In this document: positions 11,838-23,178 of the stretch, piece after piece
Layout: the number at the start of each line of letters is the position of its first letter
How positions within the stretch are numbered: position 1 is the stretch's first letter
Source: Fennellomyces sp. T-0311
Lineage: Eukaryota > Mucoromycota > Mucoromycetes > Mucorales > Lichtheimiaceae
Assembly (NCBI GenBank): GCA_025266875.1
Contig: JALLLT010000007.1
Location: 558,001 to 622,000, forward strand
Direction of reading: 5' to 3'
DNA: 64,000 bases
The notes under the pieces: generated by a model
The model's input: only the letters and a program-made list of their open reading frames with translations
Databases searched by the model: none
What the model was told of the DNA's origin: nothing
Program-made: the position numbers and the translations under genes

Positions 11838-14223
11838 GGTAACTGGCTTACTCCACACTCACCAAAAAAAGCCAAGCTGCAAATGATTATGCAAATATTT
11901 CCCACAGCCACTTCAAGATTTTACCGGTGCCTCACATTATGCTTAACATTACTCGATTCCGTATTTTCTGTTGGGCTACGTTATTCTTATCAAAGCTCAG
12001 GCAGACAATCTACTGATGTGCATGGGAACGGAGTGTTGCTATGGCAGCCAGTTTTCAACAAGTGCTATTACGGTTCTTGAACCAACTTAAATTTGCTCCG
12101 TGTTCACCGGACCCGTGGTCCGACAGTGCCAAGGAGAAATGGCTTCTCATTTCACCATTGCGTGCATAAACGTACCAAAGACGTCCTGGGAAAACGACAG
12201 AGTAATCTGGGAATTTTATTTAGTTTGATTTGAACCTTAAAATAGTGTCCCGAAAACGAGAATTGTCTTTCATTCTGACAGAAAAAAATGGGTTTGTCTT
12301 AGAAGTGATACACAAACATTTAAGCATATGAAAGTGATGCCTTTATTTTTCACATGTCATTTTAATCAATCAAGATTGGAATGCAGTTTATATAGTACAC
12401 CCGGTCACTTTCAATAGTTGCTTGCAGACCGTGAGTTTTCGGGGATAGCGGCGCAATTTTATTCATGACCCACCATGTAGGTCACTGGAATCGTTTGACC
12501 TTCTGCGCAGCTAACAGTTGTTCCCATATAAATCCTGTTTCATCATGTGTTTATCGCCTTATTTGACGACATACTCTATACAGGGAGCAGATTTCTTTGG
12601 TTTAGACTCGATACTGGTAACCAGAGAAACTATAAATGCAACCTCCATCTGCTTCCATTATATTAGTAATAATTGGGATTGCATGCACCCAGGATCAATG
12701 TCGTAGAATTAGCGATACCTCCCTCACCGATAATGGCAACTACAGTTTCAGTGCTTTTTAACGTATGTGTACACATACGCGGTGCAAACTGTCCTCCATG
12801 AGCAGTTAAACCCATTACTACCGAAAGGATCTGATTCACGTATATTTTCTTTTAATGAGATGTGCGTACGGCAGCGAGAGAGGGCAGGGCTAGATCTCTG
12901 ACAGCCAGAAATGTGTCATTCCCGATATTCTCAGGTGTAATTACACAATTGAAGCTCGCTCGCTAAAGAGCAGCGAGCCATTTTTTGATAGCTGACTTTT
13001 GGTGATGATATGACCCTAGACAAGAGGATAAACAGTTTAATTGCTAATTACGCCGATTGATATAACATCAAACGATGGTTAAGTGAGTGCCGGCGCAGAA
13101 AAATGTCAGGGCGTCGAAAAGTTGGTTACATATATAATTGCGTCACTTTGATTAGAGAATGTCGAAGCATTATCCGCATGGTGTCATAGGTAATTGCTTT
13201 ATATAATTAAAAGGTAAACCTCAAATGATTTATCACGGTCATATTTCCTTGATGATTACTATCTAGCAGCAGTGACGCGAATTGGACTAAATCCTGACTT
13301 ATAGAGAACTATACCATTCAGCCCATTCCTTTTTTGGTCAACGATCGATAAGGAAGCAATGCAAAATTTAGGTTCCAATAGCGTTGATAGCTTTGTTTTC
13401 CACTTTCGCTTCATTGGAAGTTAGTAAGTTATGCTATTCCATTAAAGCATCAATGAATTGAGACCACGAGTCCATTGTGTAAGGAGCCAATGTCAGAACT
13501 ACATATTTATCAGGTAAAACGCAGACATTCTACTCTGGTTGACAGTCAAGATATGCATTCTCTTGTGTGGCCTGAGCTGTAAGCAAAACTGAAAATCCTT
13601 AGTCGAGGCATTCGTATCTAATGTTATATGAACGAATATGGGACCAAAGGTTAGATAAGGATAAAATTTGTGGCATTGAAAAAGTTTTGCAAGTATATTC
13701 ATTGTATATTACTGATGTAATTATTTACAGTTTCCTTTTTACAAATGCTCACAATAACTCGTAGATGCTGCATCTTTTATTTATGACAGCTTCGACGAGC
13801 TATTCAACTTACCATATTCTTGATGGACCGTGGCTTCGGTAAGGAGCAGTAGTTACGGAAATGATATTATTAAGCTAGTTTTGAAGTCCGCGTTTCGATT
13901 TATTTAATCCAAGCAGATGATTTACTGACTATTGGATTACTTCAGGCATAAATATACATTAGTGATGACATATAACAGTGGTCACTGTGCGTAAGAAAAA
14001 AATAATGACAGCCAAATGGATTGTCAAAATGTATGCAATGTTCGTAACAATACATGTCGTAATAGTAAGAACGATTAGTAGAGAGTCAACCATGAGGTTC
14101 AGCCAAAAGATCAAAGAAATAAAATGACGTTGGTTATAGGTGTATATGTATTTCACTAAAGTTTATCATTATTATTGTAAGGGATAGCTAACAAAATACG
14201 GGTAATTTTTTCTATGGCGGCTA
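11838..14223. other. 2.4 kb gene-poor interval
   Basis: No gene model could be supported. Most is AT-rich with scattered stops in all frames. The only coding-like patch is on the minus strand, about 12670-12975: one frame stays open for about 95 codons apart from a single TAA and reads in part VVAIIGEGGIANSTTLI and ILSVVMGLTAHGGQ. I recognise no family in it; it may be a fragment of a dead gene or chance. Confidence 0.5.
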
Positions 14224-14696
14224 TTACGGGGAGCACAATTGAACGCCTTGTTTATCATCATAAAAGAATCGAGTTTCGCCAAAGGGCACAACACGCGTCT
14301 GTTTCTTAATTTGTTAGCCTTGCACAGCATGGAAAGGGAAACTGGTTACTTACACGAACAGGAAGACCTATCTCATTGTAAGTTACTTTGTAATCGTTGT
14401 CGCTTTGCGGTTTATTCTTATAGTGCATATACTTGGTTAGATAAACCAAGTAAAATCAACAAAGAAATACTTACAGAGATGTATGGGATATTCTTCCAAA
14501 AGTTCACAAAGTCCCATTCGTATTTCATGTCTTCGAGCATCGCAGCAAGGACAGGGCCATGGTCGATAATTTCATAGGGATCGTCTATATCCTCATTGGC
14601 ATCCCAGTCATCTTCTTCAATGACATCCCAGGACTCAAGAGAGATAGATAAAAGCGTGACAAAAAAGTCAATGGCTTGTTGAAGTAGAGAGAACAT
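14224..14696 (-). CDS. Small orphan protein, 119 aa, three exons
   Basis: Exons 14475..14696, 14354..14416 and 14224..14298, joined by 58- and 55-nt introns with good GTAAGT donors and AAG/CAG acceptors. All three keep one frame (222+63+75 nt) and end at TAA, which is unlikely by chance. The N terminus is hydrophobic/amphipathic (FSLLQQAIDFFVTLL), followed by an acidic stretch (EEDDWDANEDIDD) and a C-terminal part with GLPVRTRVVPFGETRFFYDD. I do not recognise the family; function unknown. The short first hydrophobic helix could anchor it to a membrane or act as a signal. A tandem acceptor (AAG AAACAG) at exon 3 could add two residues. Confidence 0.6.
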
Positions 14697-15167
14697 TTCG
14701 ATGAGTGCTATTAGAAAGTTGAAAGAAAAAGAGTAAACAGCGATTATAAGATAGCTGTTTTCGTTATATACAAAATGAGAAATGATAAATTGGTATCAAC
14801 ATGCGACTATTGCAAGGAGGTTGCTGTTGGATCCAGTTGGTCACCGGTCCAATGTATCTAGTGCCAATGCGAGGAAGGCATTATAGCACCATTAGATATA
14901 CAACAGATAGATAACAGTGCGTATTCAGGTTGTATGGTACAATTATGGGACTAGCACAAACAGCGTGGGCTTCTGTGTCATGGTACAAGTTTAATTTCAT
15001 AAGATTCTAATTATGAGCAGGCACCGGCTACGTGGAGCGCTCTTAAAATAGTGCCCGTCGCCAAAAGGGGAGGAAAATCGACTAATTCAGCGTAAGCAGC
15101 CTTTTCCTTCGTTTTTTTTTTTTGCACAAGACTCCTTCTCCACACTGTTTTCGCCCGTACACAAAAA
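14697..15167. other. Divergent intergenic between orphan gene and SED5
   Basis: 470 bp between two divergent start codons. A T-rich run (cgttttttttttttgcac, about 15110-15126) precedes the syntaxin start, typical of a core promoter here. No other feature seen. Confidence 0.5.
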
Positions 15168-16466
15168 ATGTCGTTTAAGGATCGCACTACTGAATTCCAT
15201 TCCATGGTGGATCGTATACGCTCTCGAAGCAATGCACCCACGCCAATGGAACGACGGTCGTTACTTTCTTCACCAAAGTTCAACACAACATCTAAGCGAC
15301 AACCTCACTCCCGAAGCGAATTTTCAATGATGGCTGCCGAAATCAGTCGCAACATTACTAATACTGCAGGGAAACTGGAAAAACTGACGAAATGTAATAA
15401 ACAGTGGAAAAAATCTGTGCAAAGTAGCTCACTATCGCTATTTTGTAGTGGCAAAACGCAAGACACTGTTTGACGATAAGCCGGTCGAGATTGGAGTATG
15501 TGGAAATAAAGGAACAATGGAGTGAATGCTAACAGCGTCGTAGGAACTGACGTTTATTATCAAACAAGATATTGCCAAGCTAAACAAACAAATCGCCATG
15601 CTTCAGGAATATACCAAGGGACAACGACAATCCTCCAAACAAGCGTCCGAACATACCTCCAACGTTGTGGTTTCTTTACAGAGCAAGTTGGCTGACACTT
15701 CGATGTGCTTCAAAGACGTCTTGGAGATTAGAACTGAGGTAACCAGAGACGATGGTTGGAGATCGAAGGACCGAGAAACTCACTCGAGGCGATAGAACAT
15801 GAAAATGTCAAAGGACAAACGGGATCAATTCTTATTTTCGACGGCTGAGCAAAATACAGAGCAGTCATTTGGTAAGTTGCTATGGCAAACGGATACACTG
15901 GATGGGGAAAATTCATGCGATCTCAAACATAGCAGTGAGTTCACCGCTGCTGAAATCGCGGCGACGTGGAAACGCCGACGGAGGTTCCCCGCCCCAGCAA
16001 CAACAGCAGCAGTTGCAACAGAATGGAGGATACCAGCCTGAGCAAGAAGAATCCACACTTTCACTCGGCATACCCATGATCACACCGGAACAGCAGCAAC
16101 AGCAGCAGCAAATGATACTTGCAGAGCAGGATCGCTACATTGAACATAGATCAACGGCTATAGAGAGTATTGAAAGCACGATTGCTGAGCTTGGAGGCAT
16201 TTTCCAGCAGTTGGCAACGATGGTAGCGGAGCAACGTGAAACAGTGCAGCGGTAAGAGAGATTTCTATGTCGTCAAAAAAAAAGGCAGTGGCTGACAGGG
16301 GGGTTATAGAATCGATCAGAACACCGAGGACATTGAAATGAATGTGATGGGTGCGCAGAGGGAGCTGCTTAAATACTACACAAACATTAGCTCGAATCGG
16401 TGGTTGATGATTAAGATCTTCGTTACCATTATCTTCTTTTTCCTGTTATTTACCATAATCATGTAA
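15168..16466 (+). CDS. SED5: Syntaxin-5/Sed5 Golgi Qa-SNARE, 339 aa
   Basis: t-SNARE of the cis-Golgi, required for ER-to-Golgi and intra-Golgi fusion. Six exons: 15168..15393, 15449..15495, 15544..15738, 15796..15871, 15933..16251, 16310..16466; every intron is 48-61 nt and GT-AG, and all phases agree. The product begins MSFKDRTTEFHSMV (family signature), has the Habc helix EISRNITNTAGKLEKLTKLA, the linker IRTENMKMSKDKRDQF, a Gln-rich insert, the SNARE motif with zero-layer Gln in LATMVAEQRETVQRIDQN, and a single C-terminal anchor (IKIFVTIIFFFLLFTIIM). The length matches Sed5/STX5. The poly-Gln insert (CAG/CAA repeats near 16002-16110) is the only unusual part. Confidence 0.95.
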
Positions 16467-16991
16467 TACGAGTACTCTTAAAAGCTACTGCCATGTAATT
16501 ATTTCTTCAGTTTGGTCTCTCCATTTGTATACACGACCACTTGGCGTTCACGCGACAAAATAAAGCTTATACGACGATTTATTGATACTGTCGGTCATAA
16601 AGTGTTCGATCTCGGCGGCCCTTCGATACTATTCTTTATTACAGTCTATTTGAAAGTTTTTTCTCCTGTGACGCAGTGTCTAAAACAGGACCTTGATTGC
16701 ATAATATCAATCTTGTTGTGATTGACTTGCAACTGCCTAGGGTGTCCAGCTTGGTAGATTTGAGAAATCTATCATGTGGGGAGCCATGGAAATGAACCTC
16801 CCTCGTTGCATCTTTTCCCATGATCATATGGAGTACAGTTTTGATAGTTAGGTTCCATGCATCCGACGTAGATTGAAGCTTTCTCAGCAGTACACAAGCT
16901 AACTTGGCTTACATGAGACGAGTGATACTTATATTACAGCAATAGGTCAGATATATACATTCAGGTGTCTTTTTTTACAGTAAAAAACCTA
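16467..16991. other. Convergent intergenic, SED5 and low-complexity gene
   Basis: About 525 bp of AT-rich 3' flank between two convergent genes. Nothing beyond chance ORFs seen. Confidence 0.5.
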
Positions 16992-19896
16992 TCACCGAAA
17001 ACTCATTGAAGAAGGTCCATCCATGGTAGCTGGATGCTGATACATGGCAGGATGCATACGTGGCTGTCGCAAGCCACCTCCCGGAAAGGTTTGCTGCTGA
17101 GAAGGTGGTCCTCCTCCACCATTGCCATTTGCTCCACGGTTCGAATATCGACGGAATAGACCTGGTTGACCTCCCTCCATCATGTTAGTGGCTTCTTGAT
17201 AGCTATCTGTTCCGGAAGAGCTAAAAGACGACGGTGGTGCAACTCGATAAATAGATGGTGGCCATCCACCTGGTGTTAATCCTGCAGGCCAATCGTCGTG
17301 GTAAGGCATACCCGGTGGGGGCGGTGGAGGTGGCGGATGCATCCCACGCGGTAAACGTGCCATGGGTGGAGGCATTCCAGCCAAGTATGCCGCACGACGC
17401 AACTCCTCGTCCAAAAACGCGTCATCCATCATCCTTTGGCTGTCTCTGCGTCTACGATTTCGGTGGGAAGTGGGTTGATGCGGAAGGAAGCCGAGATGAG
17501 CGGCAAGCCTTTCAGAACGGGGCTGTTCATACATTGACGGGCTGTGCCGTCTCGCTGCCGATGAGGAAGGAGGTTTTGACCATCGATCTCGACGGCCAGT
17601 ATGGTAGTAATCAGTATTTGGACTAAGTCTCTGTTGGTTCCCTCGAGACGTGCGTGTCGTATCCTGATAATCATGGAACGCATCCTCGTATTCCTCATCC
17701 TCCAGTGCTGAATGATAGTCTTGTGGTGATTCTGGAGCTGAGTAACTTCTGGAACGTCGACGTCGTTCTTGAGAAGAACTACGTCCTACAGCTTTTCGAT
17801 TTCGTCTACTGACTGGAACATCACTTTTCGCCGAAATGTTGCTACCATGGGGAGAGTTTTCCACAGAGTTTTTTCCGTACAGTGGCACGGAAGATGCTGA
17901 CCCTGTTTGGCTTCTACGGCGGCCCAAAATTGTAATATGCTCGTCGTCAGGTGATGTTGTATCGGTATCATCGTGAGCTTGCAGCTGTTCATGACGTTGG
18001 TTTGCAATAATTGTGTTTTGCGATCGGTGTCCATTGTCAAAGAAAGCGTCTTCGTTTTGGCTTCTCCTACTGACATACAATTGTCCTTTTGAGCCACGGA
18101 TAGGATCGACAAATGTAGTATACGAGTGACTTTCTTTGACTGTTTGCGGTGGCTGCTGCTGCTGCTGTTGTTGCCGAATCGCGCCGATGCTCTTCCATGT
18201 TTCACGGTCCTTGCTCCTACCCCGATATGCAGACGATCTTGGCGTTTCTGAGGATCTAGAACGCAACCTAGTCGTTGATCGAAGCTGCTGTCCTCGCTTG
18301 GTATCCCATGCAGGTGAATCCTCTTGGTCGGTGAAATGAAACGGTTCTCCATTTTCATCCCTCGTTTCCTTTCCCTTCTTCGAAGAGGGTCTGCTGGACT
18401 GTCTTGTACGCGATGTTGTCGAAGAGGCTCCTCCATTCATGCCATCCGAAGTTGTCATGGAGAGCAGTTGCTGTGTCAACGCTTGCTCCAGTTGGATCTG
18501 CGTCTCTCGGATTTTATCGAACATGATTTTTTCACGTTCCCGGTGTTCCATTTCGCGTTGTTCCCATTGCAGGTGTTCGATTTCTCGCTGCTTTTGCATC
18601 AGATCCACCTGACGCTTCAAAGCCTCCAAGCTCGTACTAAATGAGCTTTGGTCGGGTCTCTGCCCCTGTGACAGGGATGATGGCACCTCCGGTCGGCTGG
18701 CAACGACGGCGGGCGACCGTTCATTGTCGTCACATTGTTTGGGAAGTTGATTGTTTTGGTAAGCGGGTGTAACATTCACTGTGGCTGGCGCGGCTACGGA
18801 AGGAAGTTCCGATAGTGGAAGTGGATGCACGGCAGTACTGGTGATTTTCGCGTGTAACAATGGACTTACGGTGTTGGATGATGTGCTGCTGGATTCTGCA
18901 GTGGCGTTGGGAGCAACGAGCTTTTGCACTACTTCTTTCGGCAGTTTGGGCGTGGAGGTATCGGATGAAGCTTGGTGCAGTTGCATCGACGTTGAAAGAG
19001 GTTCCGGTTCATCGTCCTCAATGAGTAAAGCATTGCTTAGCATCTTGGTGGGCTTCTGATGGTCGGACGATGCTTGCGAAAGCTGTTTCTTTAACAAGTC
19101 CATTGATGCGTTGTCGGGCGTTTGTTCACTTGAAACAGATATAAGGGGCGACTGACGTGCCGAATCGTACTGCAGATTTGAGTCTTCGCTGCTACTTGTG
19201 ACAGATACTACGCCAGATCGTTGATGGTTCGAAGGACTCACAGGATCACCGGATTGTTCCACTGTAAGAAAGAAAGATGTCAGGAAATGTTATTTTTTAC
19301 CACGTTATTAATAAAGACAAACCAGGGGCAGGTGGATGGTCCTGAAGCAGACTAATTTCCTCAAAACGCTCATGTGGTCCATCGGGTGCCGCCAACAACT
19401 GCTGTCGCTGAACTTCATTCGAAATGAGCTGGACACCCGTTGTTGGATGAGTTAACCCTTCCTTGTCAGTCCAGTTTTCAGGCCAAAGAACCAGAACTCT
19501 TGCATCAATGTCAACCGGAGATTCATGCTGTTCATCTTCATCCAGATGCATGATTTCCTCCGATTCGCTGCTGCTTTCGATCTGGGTCTTGTCAAAATCT
19601 TGGCTTCGAAGCAACGACTCCACCTGACGCACCGGTCTTCGTGGTTTTGGCATGGCGAGGACGGGTGGTGAACTGATGGGTCGTGCAGGGATAGGGTGCT
19701 GATGCGAATGGCGTGTATCGGTCGATATGGACGATACTGGTTTTCTGACACCGTTAGGCTCTTGACGACCAGTGAGAATCGTATCCAATTCAGCAGCTGA
19801 TAATTTTGCGTTGTGAATACCTCCCACCATCGGAACGGGCGCTTTAAAGTCTCCTGGTTTTCTCTTGGCCTTTTTCGAGGCGAAGATCTTTCGCAT
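16992..19896 (-). CDS. Large Ser/Arg/Gln-rich protein with a central coiled coil, 947 aa, function unknown
   Basis: Exons 19323..19896 and 16992..19261; the 61-nt intron GTTTGT...TTACAG joins in phase. The chosen start 19896 is the first in-frame ATG (MRKIFASKKAKRK). About residues 1-190 are basic then acidic; residues 390-450 form a strongly charged coiled coil (REIEHLQWEQREMEHREREK); a Ser/Arg-rich region, a Gln run (18148-18170) and a Pro run followed by a Gly/Asn-rich tail complete it. Most of the chain is predicted disorder. I do not recognise a family. The mix of coiled coil and SR/PQ-rich segments suits a scaffold or RNA-associated protein, which is only a guess. Confidence 0.8.
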
Positions 19897-20792
19897 AGTT
19901 TTGTTGCTGGAGGCCGACTCGCTTGACCACTTGCCGGATCGATGTAGAGGATGCCCTCGATATGAAATAAAGAGGAACAAGGAGAGAAGTGAAAAGAAAA
20001 CAAAAGTGCGCCCCCGAAAAAAAAAGATTTATGTCGTCGGTACAGCCCCGAGCGCTTGCCGCCAGTGCAGCGATTGGGCGTTCACGCGCCATGTAACACA
20101 AAAAAGTAAACTTTTGCCAGTGAAGTCATCGTTATCGAGGCGCTGGTAGTGTAATGCCGAGATTGGAAAGAGGACAGCGACAGGATCTGTACAGTATGGC
20201 CCTGCCATATGAGTGAAGAGCATAATTATCAATACACTATGAAAAGCATCCACCTGTAACGCTATCGATGGGAATGGAATCTGCGCGTAGGCTTCTCAAA
20301 AGAGACCAAAGTGCAGGAGAAGCCGTATTCAACGATACAAATATACGGCTATGGTTCCGCGTGCTCGACACAGGACTGACTAATACAGCGGAAATATATG
20401 ATAGCAAGCTTACAACGCTACAACACGAGATAACAATCAACTCACAGCAGAGCCTCCCCTAGTCGTGCTGTCAGAAGAAGAGCTGACTATTTGTCTTGGG
20501 ATATTTATACGGATACAAATAAGACATATGGCTACTAATGTACCATTACATGATTGCTGTTTTATGCGTGGAGTGTTGATGACTTCCTAACTAAATTTTG
20601 ATCCGTCGTGGCGAGCTATTAACAGGCTTATGCTCTGGTCCACTAGTTTGCTCCTCGTACAATAGCACAACGAAAATGGAAAGGAGGGCCACATTTTTCA
20701 GGTGGAGAGGACGCCCGCTTTGGGTCCATGTCTATACTCAGCAGCCAACCTTCGTTTGAATGCTCCAGAACACAATGTCTTCAGATTCAATA
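19897..20792. other. Intergenic, start of the 20-31 kb accessory region
   Basis: About 900 bp upstream of the low-complexity gene, ending at a MITE. A 64-codon plus-strand ORF at 20268..20462 has no recognisable domain and is not called. No RNA gene seen. Confidence 0.45.
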
Positions 20793-21002
20793 GGGGAGTT
20801 CAGTGAACCTCCATTAGATCATAACATAAAAAGGTCGAGTGGGCAATTTGACTACTTTTTACACAGTAGACTTTTATGCCTTCTGAAAGGTACGCGACAA
20901 AAGTAACATAAACGTTTTACAAAGCTATCAAGTACAATTACACTCATATGGAAAAAGATTTCTTTTATGTTTATGATTTTATGGATGTTCACTGAACCAC
21001 CC
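20793..21002. mobile_element. MITE copy 1 (about 210 bp, GTTCAGTGAAC termini)
   Basis: Non-coding element bounded by imperfect terminal inverted repeats of about 38 bp: left end GAGTTCAGTGAACCTCCAT..ATCATAACATAAAAAG, right end reverse complement GGTTCAGTGAACATCCAT..ATCATAAACATAAAAG. The interior is AT-rich without an ORF. Two related sequences lie at 26151 and 28386, so it belongs to a small dispersed family. A target-site duplication is not clear. Most likely a non-autonomous DNA transposon; the parent transposase is not in the window. Confidence 0.75.
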
Positions 21003-21060
21003 TGATACATGTCTATTTTGATCAAGTGTCGGTCCATGAGTGGTCGCTCACCTCACCAAT

Positions 21061-23178
21061 GGAGTACCCTCACGCCATGGAGCCGTCACTTCACGTACAT
21101 GAAGGTGACCAGCAAGTGACACGAGCATTAGAACATGCCAAAAGGAACTCCAGGATTGCTAAACGGGCCGATAAAGCTCGAGCAATCCTTGACAAGCTTG
21201 ATACCGATCGTCAACAAAGTTCAGGATCCCAAGCCTCAATCCAAGCAACATCTGCAGCCCAGTATTCCACTTCCTTTTTACCATCGCTGTCTTGTACAAC
21301 TTCTCATTTTCTCATCGCTACAGTTCTATCGGTAAGCAGTGTTTGATAATCGCCTGCGCGTCCTGGTTTTCATTCATTGCTACTGCTGTTTTAGCCGCTG
21401 GCTCTTCTGTCTTCGCGAACGTTTCTGGTGACATAACCATGTACCGAAGCTATGCCGTGATAAATAAGAATGAGCCAAATGGAAGCAAACCATCGAGGTA
21501 ACATCTACACGATGGATACGCGTCGTGCTTGTGTGCTAACCAATAGCCGTGATTCCATTAGAAAACGCCAGTAAACGAATCATTAGGTACAGGCAACATA
21601 GAAGAGAGCTGATAACCTGACAAGTACTTATCATCAATCATAGCGTATTTACGATTCACCATCCAAAAGATACTATACACAAGATCAAACTGAATCCCCA
21701 CTTCCTGGCGAAGGAGGTAAGCGAAAATGGCTTTATGGCCACGCGGTGTATGTGATGACCATGGCAATATGCTGATCCAAAATCTTCAGAAACTGCTGGA
21801 TCGGAAGGAGCCCACTCCTGACAGTGGGCTCCAGGAAATGATGGGTTTGCTCTCCCCGCCCGCTACGGACGTCAAAGTCCTCAGTGATCTTGATTTAGGC
21901 ATTGTTCCGATATCAAGTCGCTCATGGATCATCAATGGAAAAGAGCGCGTCTCAGCTATTCCATTTGCACATAGTTCGAGCCAAGCAAGAGAGTCAGAGG
22001 AAATCTGGTTTGCAGCTGGAATCTCATCTACATCAGGTGTTCGCGTTATCCCGCAGATTGAATTTATCTGACAGAAGGAACAATAGAGTAGGCTTAATAC
22101 TTATGGCGTATTGCTACTCAAGACCAATGAGCATGGAAGTATACAATGGGGAGTCTTTGGCGATTCGTTGCTTAAATCAATGGTCCGAGAGCAATAAAGA
22201 CGACTTTTTTCCAGTACGCTGTTTCGGACGATTTATTTGCAATTGTCAACAAATTGGTGGATGATGAGGCAGACGCCGAAGATGAAAATGAGCTTAACGA
22301 CATGCTGTGGCGCAATCGGAAGACAGCGAGAATAGAGTTGATGAAGTTGGCCGAGCAACGAGGACGGACTGAAAACTGCATCATTGACGCGATTGCAAGT
22401 GTGTATGTAAATTCAAAATAAGCACTGCTTTATACGTCTATTGACATATCTGTGACTCATAGTATCCAAAACGTTCCCAAGAAACCTGACAAGGAGGCGT
22501 CGGCAATGGGGGAAACAGAACTATGGAGTACGTTTGTGGATCCCGTGTTGAAGTGCCTACTATCAGAACCAAGTCAAGACGTATGTCTTCGTTGGACCAA
22601 CAAGCGAGCACGAGAAAATCGTATATCATTTACACAGAACCGTCCAGATGCAGTGATTTCCAAGCAAGATCAGCATCTGTGGAAAGAATCGATGGGGTTT
22701 GGCGAGGTTAAGGTCAAAGAAGCGAATCCGGATGTGAACGCGCTTGCTCGAGACCTGTTGCGCTTGGCCATATTCTCAAAAAACAGTATCGATGCAAATG
22801 CCCTGAAAGGTGTTATGGTCTTCCAGGTCCACGGTAAGACGATCCTGCTGAACATCTACAAAACGTACTCATAACATTGTAGGCTTTAATGTGACTTTTT
22901 ACTTGATGGAGCTCCTGCATGATGCTACCCACACATTGACAAAAGTACCAAAGATCGAAGTACCGGATTCGTTGTCAAGTCTACACGAGTTTGTAACGTT
23001 GCCAACAATCAAGGAAATGGCCCGCATCCACTCGATCTTTTGGGAGTATTGCACTACCCCAGTAGCTGACAAGGAGTACCAAAAGCCGTTGTTCCGGGAA
23101 ACGTTTGACTCCCCAACCTTCTGGTCGTTAATAGACAAAACAAAAGACCGCCATCGTCCTTGCCCGCTGAAGTACTGA
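21061..23178 (+). pseudogene. Decayed gene of a repetitive PD-(D/E)XK nuclease-like family
   Basis: Coding-like blocks on the plus strand: 21061-21500 (fragmented), 21760-22402, 22463..22833 and 22883..23178. The last three join through two proper introns (22403..22462 and 22834..22882) and end at a TGA. Block 21760-22402 carries at least two in-frame stops (TGA and TAG near 22069-22088; a 42-nt intron there is a weak alternative) and one frame break near 22193-22200. The C-terminal half is well kept and shows RPDAVI followed about 20 residues later by GFGEVK, the spacing of a PD-(D/E)XK nuclease site. The family is, from memory, repetitive in Mucorales; no function is known to me. N-terminal limits are uncertain. 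Confidence 0.6.

Noticed and set aside
18136..18339. Plus ORF with a Cys-rich run
   Set aside because: Antisense of the Gln repeat in the 947-aa low-complexity protein.
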